Source of the DNA: CAZNXE01 sp964576465 | GTDB lineage: Bacteria; Planctomycetota; Planctomycetia; Pirellulales; JAEUIK01 | Length of the DNA stretch: 20,818 nt | NCBI GenBank assembly: GCA_964576465.1 | Contig: CAZNXE010000073.1 | Coordinates: forward strand, 1 to 20,818 | Direction of reading: 5' to 3' | Part shown: positions 1 through 7,727 of the stretch, one piece after another | Layout: each line of letters begins with the position of its first letter | Numbering within the stretch: position 1 is the stretch's first letter | Position numbers and translations under genes: made by a program | The notes under the pieces: generated by a model | What the model was told of the DNA's origin: nothing | Databases searched by the model: none | The model's input: the letters and a program-made list of their open reading frames with translations, nothing else

Positions 1-162
1 TTGCGGTAGTTTGACGAGATCGCGATCCTTGAACCCGAATGGGCAACTTGAAGGAGAATACGCCAGTTGCCGGACCGCGAACAGGGCTCACATGAAAAAG
101 CACCCGTGGATGCCGCGGAAGAGATACCAACGGGATATTCACGCGATCGCGTGGTGCGCGGA
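1..162. other. Spacer at window edge
   Basis: This is the stretch downstream of the DUF1501 gene. I see no convincing gene in it. A TTG codon at 67 has an AAGGAG 10 nt upstream and opens a 103-codon plus-strand frame, but that frame runs antisense into the DUF1501 gene and has no recognisable product. The region may be 3' untranslated DNA or contain a gene that starts outside the window. Confidence 0.4.
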
Positions 163-1506
163 TTAGATGATCTCGCGAATCGGCGTGCGGTGTTCGAGCA
201 GGAATTGTGGACGACCGGCTTGATCGGGAATGGTCGTGTTCTCGACATCAATGCCCATGTTTTGATAGACGGTGGCCAGCACTTCCTGCATATGAACTGG
301 ACGGTCTTTGGGAACCTCGCCCAAGCGGTTTGTCGAGCCGATCACCTGCCCGGTTCGCATTCCACCGCCGGCCATTAGCGCGCAAGAGACTTGTGGCCAG
401 TGATCGCGTCCGGCACCTTTGTTGATTCGCGGCGTGCGGCCAAACTCGCCCCACACCAACACGGTGACGTCGTCGAGCATGCCGCGATGCTCCAGATCCT
501 CGACAAGCGCCGAGGTGGCTTGATCGAGCATCGGCATATCGGTCCGCGCGCGGCCGAAATTGTTGCCGTGCCAATCCCAACGACTGAAGGCCAAGGTTAC
601 GCAACGTACGCCGGCTGAAACGAGTCGTCGAGCGATCAGGAAATTGTCCAGCAGATGCGGACCCCCGTCGGAGATGTTCTTGTTCTCGCCACGACCGTAT
701 CGGTCTCGCAAGGCGACGTCCTCTCGCTCGATATCAAGCGCTTCGAGCAACTTACTGCTGCTTAGCACGCCGAACGCCCGCTGATTGAAGGCGTCCATCC
801 CTTCCATCATCCCCGTGGCGTCGGCCTCGCGGCGAAAGCGATCGAAACCTTCCAGCAGCGCCTTGCGATCACCCATGCGATCGAGCGTAACGCCGTTAAG
901 CACCATGTCGTCCATGCCTGCGCCTTCAGGCCGAAACGGCGCATGCGCTTTACCCAAGAAGCCGGGCTGTCCGGGGTCGGCCCACTGCATATGTCCCATT
1001 TTCGGCGCAAGGCCCACGAACGGCGGGATTGCCCGATCAACCGGTCCGTGCAGTTTCGACAACACTGAGCCGACACTTGGGTGGAAAAAATTGCCGCCAC
1101 GACCCGGCCATCCGCTGTTGCACTGATAAGAATCGTGCCCACCAGAGCAACCGTAAACCGAGCGAATCGGAACGAACTTATCCATCATGCCCGCGATGCG
1201 AGGAAACAACTCACAGATTTCAATTCCCGGCACGTTGGTGGCAATGGGGTTGAATTCCCCCCGAATCTCGCTCGGGGCATCGACCTTGATATCCCACATG
1301 TCTTGGTGGGGTGGCCCGCCCGGGAGAAAGATCATGATGCAGGCTTTGTGCGATTTCTTGGTCGACGGTTCGGTCGACCCTGCCGCTTCAGCTTGCAGCA
1401 GTTGTGGCAGCGAAAGGCCGCCCATTCCCAGCGCACCGATCTTCAGGAAATTGCGACGAGTAACTCCGTCACAAAAACGGTTTCGTTCACCAAGAATCGT
1501 CAGCAT
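163..1506 (-). CDS. DUF1501 domain-containing protein, Tat-exported
   Basis: This 447-residue protein belongs to DUF1501, a family expanded in Planctomycetes and distantly related to sulfatases and alkaline phosphatases; its reaction is not established. The N-terminus carries a twin-arginine signal (TRRNFLKIG, R17-R18) followed by a hydrophobic stretch, so export by Tat is expected. Family landmarks are FLPGGPPHQDMWD (about 60-72), GGHDSYQCNSGWPG (about 122-135), WGEFGRTPRI (from 352) and GRDHWP (366-371). The frame stays open back to 1641, but the ATG at 1506 is chosen because GGAGG lies 9 nt upstream and the Tat signal begins there; the extra 45 residues look unlike a signal peptide. Planctomycete DUF1501 genes often follow a DUF1549/DUF1553 (PSD1) gene, but here the upstream neighbour is a divergent aminotransferase, so this copy is an orphan. 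Family is secure, function is not. Confidence 0.93.
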   Translation of the reverse strand: MLTILGERNRFCDGVTRRNFLKIGALGMGGLSLPQLLQAEAAGSTEPSTKKSHKACIMIFLPGGPPHQDMWDIKVDAPSEIRGEFNPIATNVPGIEICELFPRIAGMMDKFVPIRSVYGCSGGHDSYQCNSGWPGRGGNFFHPSVGSVLSKLHGPVDRAIPPFVGLAPKMGHMQWADPGQPGFLGKAHAPFRPEGAGMDDMVLNGVTLDRMGDRKALLEGFDRFRREADATGMMEGMDAFNQRAFGVLSSSKLLEALDIEREDVALRDRYGRGENKNISDGGPHLLDNFLIARRLVSAGVRCVTLAFSRWDWHGNNFGRARTDMPMLDQATSALVEDLEHRGMLDDVTVLVWGEFGRTPRINKGAGRDHWPQVSCALMAGGGMRTGQVIGSTNRLGEVPKDRPVHMQEVLATVYQNMGIDVENTTIPDQAGRPQFLLEHRTPIREII

Positions 1507-1973
1507 CGGAGGGGTCCTCCAGGGGGTGGCAAAATCCTTCTTGCCGAATGCTTGACCGCCATCGCTTAAGTGGCGAGAGCGTGGGTCGTATGTAGGCAGG
1601 TGTCTACGAGACGGAACATCAAAGTTCGCATCCCGAGACATTTCGCGTGAGTAGAAACACTATACCAAAACGATGGCCTGTGAACCTAGAAACGTTCGCG
1701 TTATCTCGAACAAAAAACCGACGAATCCCGGTAACACAAACAGACTTGCCTTGATTGTGCAAAACACTCTGATGGGGAACCGGCTGGCCGCTTGTTGGTC
1801 GCTGGCCGCTTCGGTACGCTACGGTCGGAAAAACATGGGGCATCACTCCGCAAGTTGCGGTGTGGTAACTCTAGTGCCAGTCTTTTCTTACGCCGATCGA
1901 TAGCAGGCCGACAGGCACGGCGAGTATCGACACCAAGCTTACGTAAACAGACCAACGGTAGGGCCAACGCAAG
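1507..1973. other. Divergent intergenic region
   Basis: This 467-bp stretch separates the divergent DUF1501 and aminotransferase genes and should hold both promoters. On the minus strand a TATAGT hexamer (plus-strand 1659-1664) could be a -10 box for the DUF1501 gene, but no matching -35 is visible. An 11-bp direct repeat, GCTGGCCGCTT, occurs at 1783-1793 and 1801-1811. I see no gene: the long minus-strand frame at 1701-2438 is mostly antisense to the aminotransferase. Confidence 0.45.
1508..1520 (-). promoter_or_regulatory. Shine-Dalgarno site in a small hairpin before the DUF1501 gene
   Basis: Read on the minus strand, the site is GGAGG-ACC-CCTCC, ending one base before the ATG at 1506. 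The SD sequence GGAGG (plus-strand 1516-1520) can pair perfectly with the CCTCC between it and the start codon. It decides the start of the DUF1501 gene. The possible self-pairing is an observation; any control of translation by it is inference. Confidence 0.55.
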
Positions 1974-3206
1974 ATGAGCGATCCGTATTTTCAGAAAATG
2001 TTCGCCGATCGAATCGGGGGGGCCAATTACGGCAAAGGCACCGCCATTTACAAGTTCGAGAAGATCAAACGGGCGAAACGCAAGGCGATGTCCGAACACC
2101 CCGAGCGGACCCTGCTCGACTTTGGCATTGGCGAAAACGATGAAATGGCGCCCGAAAATGTTCGCGCTGCGATGGCCCGAGAGATCAATCAGCCCGAGAA
2201 CCGTGGCTACGCCGATAACGGAATCGCCGAATTCAAAGAAGCTGCCGCGCGCTACATGCACCGCTGGTTCGGGGTCGAGCTTGACCCGAGCGCCGAGGTG
2301 AATCACGCCATTGGTTCCAAGCCCGCCCTGGCGATGTTGCCCACCGCATTTATCAACCCAGGCGATGTCACACTGATGACTGTGCCTGGTTACCCCGTCG
2401 CTGGAACGCATACGCAATACTACGGTGGCGAAGTGCATCCCCTTCCCTTGTTGCCGGAGAACGGATTCTTTCCCGACTTAGACGGCATCGATGCACAGAC
2501 ACGACAACGGGCCAAGCTCCTGGTGATCAATTATCCCAATAGTCCGACGGGAACCATCGCCACCGCTGAGTTTTACGAACGGGTCGTCAAGTTTGCCCGT
2601 GCGAACGAGATTGTGGTCGTGCAAGATGCGGCCCACGCCATGCTCAGCTTCAAGGAGAAACCCACGAGCTTTTTGAGTGCCCCGGGCGCGAAGGAGGTTG
2701 GCGTCGAAGTGCATAGCATGTCAAAGGGCCATCACATGACCGGCTGGCGAATCGGATTTGTCTGTGGGCACCCGCGGATTGTTCAGGCGTTTTCCGACGT
2801 GAAGGACAACACCGACTCAGGGCAGTTCATCGCCGTTCAAAAGGCCGCCGCGGTCGCGCTTGACGATGACGATATCCCAAAGCATACGTGCGACAAGTAT
2901 CGACGCCGCCTGGAGAAGTTGGTTGCGACACTCAATCGCTGCGGCTTCGACTGCCAAATGCCTGAGGGGACGTACTTCCTTTACACGCGAAGTCCACGCG
3001 GCATCGAGGGCGGCATAACGTTCGACACCGCAGAGGCGGCAAGCCAGTACCTAATCACCGAGCACTCAATCTGCACGGTCCCTTGGGACGACGCAGGCGC
3101 CTATTTGCGTTTTTCGGTTACCTACGAAGCGGCCGATGAGAACGCCGAAGACCAATTGATGCACGAGACCGAGTCGCGACTGAGCAAGATCAAACCGGTG
3201 TTTTGA
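1974..3206 (+). CDS. Class I/II aminotransferase, probable LL-diaminopimelate aminotransferase
   Basis: This 410-residue fold-type I PLP enzyme has the expected landmarks: NYPNSPTG (186-193), the PLP-pyridine aspartate in VVQDAAHA (D218), the Schiff-base lysine in SMSKGHHMTGWRIG (K251), and a C-terminal LRFSVTY arginine that would bind the substrate carboxylate. DSGQF (281-285) just after the lysine segment is a feature I associate with the DapL group. DapL converts tetrahydrodipicolinate to LL-diaminopimelate in one step, for lysine and peptidoglycan, and is the route reported for chlamydiae and several relatives. Assignment to DapL rather than another amino-acid transaminase is inference. 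The ATG at 1974 has only a weak SD. The length is normal for the family. It stands apart from its neighbours (467 bp upstream, 122 bp to UbiD), so it may be its own unit. Confidence 0.88.
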   Translation: MSDPYFQKMFADRIGGANYGKGTAIYKFEKIKRAKRKAMSEHPERTLLDFGIGENDEMAPENVRAAMAREINQPENRGYADNGIAEFKEAAARYMHRWFGVELDPSAEVNHAIGSKPALAMLPTAFINPGDVTLMTVPGYPVAGTHTQYYGGEVHPLPLLPENGFFPDLDGIDAQTRQRAKLLVINYPNSPTGTIATAEFYERVVKFARANEIVVVQDAAHAMLSFKEKPTSFLSAPGAKEVGVEVHSMSKGHHMTGWRIGFVCGHPRIVQAFSDVKDNTDSGQFIAVQKAAAVALDDDDIPKHTCDKYRRRLEKLVATLNRCGFDCQMPEGTYFLYTRSPRGIEGGITFDTAEAASQYLITEHSICTVPWDDAGAYLRFSVTYEAADENAEDQLMHETESRLSKIKPVF

Positions 3207-3328
3207 CTGGCTTGACCGCATACCCGGGTGCGACCGTCTTCGCTCTTTGGTCTTGTTGGGTCAGCGAGGGAACAACCAGCCTGCCAACTACTGATCCACA
3301 ATTACCCGACCGTTAGTAACAAAGAACG

Positions 3329-5164
3329 ATGGGTTATCACACACTACGAGAATGTGTCGACGATTTGGAGGCCACCGGCCAGCTCGTGCGAATCGAGCAG
3401 GAGGTTGACCCTCGTCTCGAAGTCGCTGAAATTCAGCGTCGCGTTTATCAGGCCGACGGTCCGGCTATTTATTACGCGAATCCCAAGGGTTGCACTTTTC
3501 CGCTCGTAAGCAATCTATTCGGAACGCTCCAGCGGACGAAGTTCATCTTCCGCGATACGCTTGACGCGGTGCGTGGTCTTGTGCAGTTGAAGATCGATCC
3601 AACGCTCGCCATGTCATCGCCCCTGAAGCATCTCCGCTCGGTGCGGGCTGCCATGCACATGTTGCCTCGCAAAGTGCGGCGTGGCGCGGCGGTGGCCCAT
3701 CAAACCAGAATTTCAGAACTGCCTCAGATCATGTCGTGGCCAGACGATGGTGGAGCGTTCATCACGCTACCACAAGTCTACACAGAAGACCCCGACCAAC
3801 CGGGACTGAAGAACTCGAACCTCGGCATGTATCGCGCGCAGCTCTCGGGCAACGAATATCAAGTAGACCGCGAGATTGGTCTGCACTACCAGATTCATCG
3901 CGGCATTGGTGTCCATCACGCGGCGGCCATTCGTCGCGGCGAACCATTGCGGGTGAACATCTTTGTTGGGGGCCCGCCCTGTATGGCCGTGGCGGCAGTC
4001 ATGCCGTTGCCCGAGGGGCTCTCTGAGTTGTCGTTCGCCGGTGCGCTCGGCGGTCGTCGGGTGCCGATGATCGTCGGTCACAGCGAGTTGCCCATCGCCG
4101 CTGAAGCCGACTTTTGCATCGTCGGCACGATCGATCCGGAGAGACAATTGCCCGAGGGGCCCTTTGGAGATCACCTTGGCTACTACAGCTTGGCTCACAA
4201 CTTTCCGGTGCTGCGTGTCGAGCAGGTCTATCATCGCCCGGGGGCAATCTGGCCGTTGACCGTCGTTGGGCGTCCGCCACAAGAAGATACTGCCTTTGGA
4301 CAGTTGATCCACGAGATTACCGGTCCACTCATTCCCACGGTCGTCCCTGGAGTTCGCGCGGTGCATGCGGTCGACGCTGCGGGAGTCCACCCGCTGTTGT
4401 TGGCCATCGGGAGCGAACGCTATGTGCCCTACGGTGATTGTAACCGGCCGCAAGAGTTGATCACTCAAAGCAATGCGATCTTAGGTCAGGGTCAGATGTC
4501 ATTGGCCAAGTACCTGTTGATTGTCTCGCATGACGATAATCCGCAACTCGATATCGACGACGAGGCGGAGTTCTTCAAACATCTGCTGGCGAGGATCGAT
4601 TTCCAGCGCGACTTGCACTTTCAAACGCGAACCACCATCGACACGCTCGACTACTCAGGCGATGCGCTCAACGAAGGCTCGAAGCTGGTGATGGCCGCCG
4701 TGGGAGCACCACGCCGCGAGTTGCCGACGACGATCGATGCATCGATAACGCTGCCGCCCGATTTCTCCGACCCGCGGGTCTGCCTACCCGGCGTGTTGGC
4801 AATCAAAGGCCCTGAATACGACTCCGAAGTTCGTGGCCGCGCGATCGAGCGCTTCGTCGAGCATTTCGATGCCAGCGCGGCGATCAATCGATTTCCCTTG
4901 ATTGTGATCGTCGACGACAGCGAGTTCACGGCCCGAACGCTGAACAATTTCCTCTGGGTTACCTTCACCCGTAGCAACCCCGCGGCCGACATTCACGGCA
5001 TCGGGGCATTCATCGAGCAGAAACATTGGGGCTGCCGTGGTTCGCTGGTGATCGACGCCCGCATCAAGCCACATCACGCTCCACCGCTAGTCGAGGACCC
5101 CAATGTAACCCGAGGAGTTGACGCACTGGCCGTGCGAGGCGGTCCATTGCACGGTATTATCTAG
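3329..5164 (+). CDS. UbiD family decarboxylase
   Basis: UbiD enzymes use prenylated FMN to (de)carboxylate aromatic or conjugated acids. The family signature is visible as NLGMYR (164-169) and EGPFGDHLGYYS (276-287), which contribute to prFMN/metal binding and catalysis. At 611 residues it is longer than the roughly 490-residue E. coli UbiD. The extra length is at the C-terminus, and long forms are familiar to me from planctomycetes and cyanobacteria. A likely role is 4-hydroxy-3-polyprenylbenzoate-type decarboxylation in quinone synthesis. In an organism making menaquinone by the futalosine route it could be the UbiD-like enzyme of that path. No ubiX (prFMN synthase) is in the window. The start ATG has a purine-rich but weak upstream region. 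The next gene begins 51 nt downstream on the same strand, so co-transcription is plausible. Confidence 0.9.
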   Translation: MGYHTLRECVDDLEATGQLVRIEQEVDPRLEVAEIQRRVYQADGPAIYYANPKGCTFPLVSNLFGTLQRTKFIFRDTLDAVRGLVQLKIDPTLAMSSPLKHLRSVRAAMHMLPRKVRRGAAVAHQTRISELPQIMSWPDDGGAFITLPQVYTEDPDQPGLKNSNLGMYRAQLSGNEYQVDREIGLHYQIHRGIGVHHAAAIRRGEPLRVNIFVGGPPCMAVAAVMPLPEGLSELSFAGALGGRRVPMIVGHSELPIAAEADFCIVGTIDPERQLPEGPFGDHLGYYSLAHNFPVLRVEQVYHRPGAIWPLTVVGRPPQEDTAFGQLIHEITGPLIPTVVPGVRAVHAVDAAGVHPLLLAIGSERYVPYGDCNRPQELITQSNAILGQGQMSLAKYLLIVSHDDNPQLDIDDEAEFFKHLLARIDFQRDLHFQTRTTIDTLDYSGDALNEGSKLVMAAVGAPRRELPTTIDASITLPPDFSDPRVCLPGVLAIKGPEYDSEVRGRAIERFVEHFDASAAINRFPLIVIVDDSEFTARTLNNFLWVTFTRSNPAADIHGIGAFIEQKHWGCRGSLVIDARIKPHHAPPLVEDPNVTRGVDALAVRGGPLHGII

Positions 5165-5215
5165 TGAAATCGACTGACCTCACTCACGGATGAACGACAC
5201 GCTTTCCCGCGTGTT

Positions 5216-6241
5216 TTGGCCACAACAGGGCTCGACAGGTTGCTCCCCATCGACAACACGGCTGTTTGGATCTTGGCCTTCCTGTGGATGCTGGCCTTTG
5301 GCGGGGCCATCGGCAGCTTTATGAATGTTGTCGTCTACCGTTGCCCTCGAGGTCGCAGTATCGTCCACCCCGGCTCGCAGTGCCCCACTTGCGGACACGC
5401 CATTCGCGCATGGGACAACGTGCCCGTGTTGGCATGGCTCTGGCTTCGGGGTCGCTGCCGCGATTGCCAGGTAGCAATATCGGTACGCTATCCCATCATC
5501 GAAGGAGTTGTCGCACTGCTTTTCGCTTCGTTGGGCTGGGTTGAAGTGCTCAATGCTGGCGGAGGAGTCGCGGTCGCTACCATCGCGCCGACCTTCGACG
5601 AACCATGGCCACTCTCGTGGCGGTGCGGATTGTGGGCCTTTCATCTGCTGATGCTCTGCACGCTGCTCATCGCAGGGTTGATTCGCTTCGACGGTTTACG
5701 TGTGCCGCGACGCGTGTGGTATCCGGCGGTGGTCGTTGGTTTGGCAGGCCCCATGATCTGGCCATGGTTACTGCCCGGTGTGCCTCGCTTTGGCTTTTCT
5801 CAAGCCAGTTTCATGGCACGTACTCAACATGCGATGAGCACCCTCTTTGTGGTTGCCGTCATTCTGATTCTCTTGTGGCTCGCGAGGTCTCGGAAACGGC
5901 ACCTCACATCGTGGGTTGCCCAGGCCATCGATTCTCCATTGGCCTTGTTCGTGGTGCTGTCGTTGTTTCTCGGGCTATCCCCTGGTGTGATGATCACCAC
6001 CGTGTCGATGGTTTTGTCCGTGGCGGCTAGCCGCGTTCACGGGCGTCCACTTTCCGGTGAACTCTTCGCGGTGGGGGTCGTCTGGGGGTGGATCGCCGGT
6101 TGGCCATGGTTATGCCATACTTTCCCCTTGCTTGGACCAGCGGCAAGCTACTCGCAAGTCGCATGGCTTGCCTGCGGCGGCGCAGTTGTCATCGGGCTAC
6201 TCGCCTTGGTAGATCATGCGAAGAACGGGGTCGCCCGATGA
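5216..6241 (+). CDS. Prepilin peptidase (A24) homologue lacking both catalytic aspartates
   Basis: This 341-residue multi-pass membrane protein starts with the A24 N-terminal domain: a hydrophobic segment, GSFMNVVVYRCPRG (33-46), and the four-cysteine zinc motif C56-x2-C59 ... C81-x2-C84, with DNVP between. The peptidase half is recognisable but altered. Where active enzymes have D-x6-PD, this protein reads R157-F-D159-x4-P164-R165. Where they have GxGD, aligned on the following FLG (251-253), it reads I-D-S-P (238-241). Prepilin cleavage is therefore doubtful; other functions are unknown. Start: an in-frame stop lies at 5165, leaving TTG 5216 as the only usual start before the first membrane segment; the next ATG (5287) falls inside it. 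It probably belongs to the UbiD-to-LOG block. No pilin or secretion gene is nearby. Confidence 0.8.
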   Translation: MATTGLDRLLPIDNTAVWILAFLWMLAFGGAIGSFMNVVVYRCPRGRSIVHPGSQCPTCGHAIRAWDNVPVLAWLWLRGRCRDCQVAISVRYPIIEGVVALLFASLGWVEVLNAGGGVAVATIAPTFDEPWPLSWRCGLWAFHLLMLCTLLIAGLIRFDGLRVPRRVWYPAVVVGLAGPMIWPWLLPGVPRFGFSQASFMARTQHAMSTLFVVAVILILLWLARSRKRHLTSWVAQAIDSPLALFVVLSLFLGLSPGVMITTVSMVLSVAASRVHGRPLSGELFAVGVVWGWIAGWPWLCHTFPLLGPAASYSQVAWLACGGAVVIGLLALVDHAKNGVAR

Positions 6242-6321
6242 GTTGTCCCCGCGACATCCAAACCCGCCTTCGCTCCGGCGAACACGATCATCGAAACCAC
6301 CGCACCGACGCGGTACCGTAG
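6238..6321 (+). CDS. Possible 27-residue ORF bridging two genes
   Basis: An ATG overlaps the stop of the prepilin-peptidase homologue (ATGA, 6238-6241), and the frame ends at TAG 6319-6321, directly abutting the AAGGAG that serves the next gene. The peptide is very basic and polar, rich in Arg, Asp and His, with no membrane segment or known motif. The arrangement would allow ribosomes to pass from one gene to the next. It may equally be chance, since no conservation can be judged here. Confidence 0.2.
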   Translation: MSCPRDIQTRLRSGEHDHRNHRTDAVP

Positions 6322-6327
6322 AAGGAG
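6322..6327 (+). promoter_or_regulatory. Ribosome binding site of the beta-CASP gene
   Basis: AAGGAG lies 5 nt before ATG 6333. It is one of the few strong SD sites in the window and fixes the start there, not at the upstream start in the same frame at 6216, which would add 39 residues overlapping the preceding gene. Confidence 0.7.
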
Positions 6328-6332
6328 ACTTG

Positions 6333-7727
6333 ATGGCGAAACTTACGTTTCATGGTGCAGCCGAAACGGTTACTGGATCGAAATACCTGATCGAAGCCGA
6401 TGGGGCACGTATGCTCATCGATTGTGGGTTGTTTCAGGGCTTGAAAAAACTTCGACTGAAAAACTGGGATTCGCTCCCGTTGGATGTCTCGACGATCAAC
6501 GCGATCGTTCTCACGCATGCGCATCTCGACCACGTTGGCTATCTGCCGCGGTTGGTCAAACACGGCTTCAACGGGCCCATCTATTGCACAGCTCCCACGG
6601 CGGAATTGGCCGAGTTGATTCTGTTCGATTCGGCGAAGATACAGGAAAACGACGCCGAATATGCCAATCGCAAGGGGTTCTCGAAGCATAAGCCGGCATT
6701 GCCGCTGTACACCACGCGCGACGCGACCAAGGTATTGCAGTTGATCGAGAGCGTCTCGCGGGATTCTTGGTTCAACCCCACGGGCCAAATTTGGTGTCGC
6801 TATCAAGATGTGGGCCATTTGCTTGGTTCTGGATATGTCGAAGTCGAGTTGCGAGGTGGAACCCGGCCCATTCGGCTGGTCTTCTCCGGCGATGTCGGGC
6901 GCTACGACGCGCCGCTCTATCACGATCCCACGCCGCCGCCCGGGTGCGACTACCTGATTTGCGAGAGTACATACGGCAATCGCGATCATCCAGAGTCAAA
7001 CTTGCTGGACGAGCTATGCGAAGTTGTGCTGGCATCGATCCGTCGCGGTGGCGTGATGTTGATGGCATCATTCGCCGTGGGACGTGCGCAGCAACTCATT
7101 TATCTCTTGCACGTCTTAATAAAGAAAAATCGCATTCCCGAGTTGCCGATTTTTCTCGACAGCCCGATGGCCGTTGACGCGACGAATATTTACGCCACCT
7201 ATCGCGCGGAACACGACCTGACGGAATACGACTTGTCACCGCAGGAGCATGTTTTCACCGGTCGCAACGTCCATTTGTCTCGAACCGTCGAGGAATCAAA
7301 ACGAATCAACGACGTGCCTGGTCCTGCCGTAATCATTTCATCTTCTGGAATGATGACTGCGGGCCGCATCTTGCACCACCTGCGAAAGCGGCTGCCAGAT
7401 GATCGCAACACCATTGTGATTGGCGGTTTCATGGCCGAGGGGACCCGGGGTCGGGCTCTCAAGAACGGGGCCAAAACGATTCGGATGCACGGACGCGACG
7501 TTCCGGTTCGTGCGCACATCACGGAGATCTCTGGGCTGAGCGGACATGCCGGTCGCAGTGAACTGCTGCGGTGGCTCGAACCTCTCCCCGCGCCGCGGCG
7601 GACATTCATGACACATGGCGAACGCAAGTCATCCGAAAGTTTGGCCGCGGTGCTGCGAGAACAACGCGGCTGGAACGTACACATCCCCAAACTGGGCGAG
7701 ACCGTCGAATTGGAGAGCGAGACGTGA
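6333..7727 (+). CDS. MBL-fold, beta-CASP RNase-like metallohydrolase
   Basis: This 464-residue protein resembles the CPSF73/YSH1-like group of bacterial beta-CASP metallo-beta-lactamases, which cut RNA using two zinc ions. Metal-site motifs appear in order: HAHLDH (H62, H64, D66, H67), GHLLGS (H162), SGD (D187), and H428 in THGE near the C-terminus. The beta-CASP insert carries ESTYGNR (E211), SSSGMMTAGRILHHL (336-350) and SGHAGR (H405). The C-terminal domain looks like the RNA-metabolising MBL type. No signal peptide is visible, so it should be cytoplasmic. Its stop overlaps the start of the LOG gene by 4 nt, so translational coupling is likely. Specific RNA substrates cannot be inferred; exo- versus endonuclease action is also open. 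Confidence 0.92.
   Translation: MAKLTFHGAAETVTGSKYLIEADGARMLIDCGLFQGLKKLRLKNWDSLPLDVSTINAIVLTHAHLDHVGYLPRLVKHGFNGPIYCTAPTAELAELILFDSAKIQENDAEYANRKGFSKHKPALPLYTTRDATKVLQLIESVSRDSWFNPTGQIWCRYQDVGHLLGSGYVEVELRGGTRPIRLVFSGDVGRYDAPLYHDPTPPPGCDYLICESTYGNRDHPESNLLDELCEVVLASIRRGGVMLMASFAVGRAQQLIYLLHVLIKKNRIPELPIFLDSPMAVDATNIYATYRAEHDLTEYDLSPQEHVFTGRNVHLSRTVEESKRINDVPGPAVIISSSGMMTAGRILHHLRKRLPDDRNTIVIGGFMAEGTRGRALKNGAKTIRMHGRDVPVRAHITEISGLSGHAGRSELLRWLEPLPAPRRTFMTHGERKSSESLAAVLREQRGWNVHIPKLGETVELESET

Noticed and set aside
67..378. Plus-strand TTG frame of 103 codons with a good AAGGAG upstream
   Set aside because: Mostly antisense to the well-supported DUF1501 gene, with no recognisable product and a rare start codon.
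1507..1641. Longer start for the DUF1501 protein
   Set aside because: It would put 45 polar residues before a clear Tat signal, while ATG 1506 has its own GGAGG at correct spacing.
1701..2438. 245-codon minus-strand frame
   Set aside because: Overlaps the aminotransferase on the opposite strand and has no family resemblance; a shadow frame.
3767..4468. 233-codon minus-strand frame inside UbiD
   Set aside because: Antisense shadow of a gene with intact family motifs.
6288..6989. 233-codon minus-strand frame inside the beta-CASP gene
   Set aside because: Antisense shadow; the plus-strand gene has complete metal-binding motifs.
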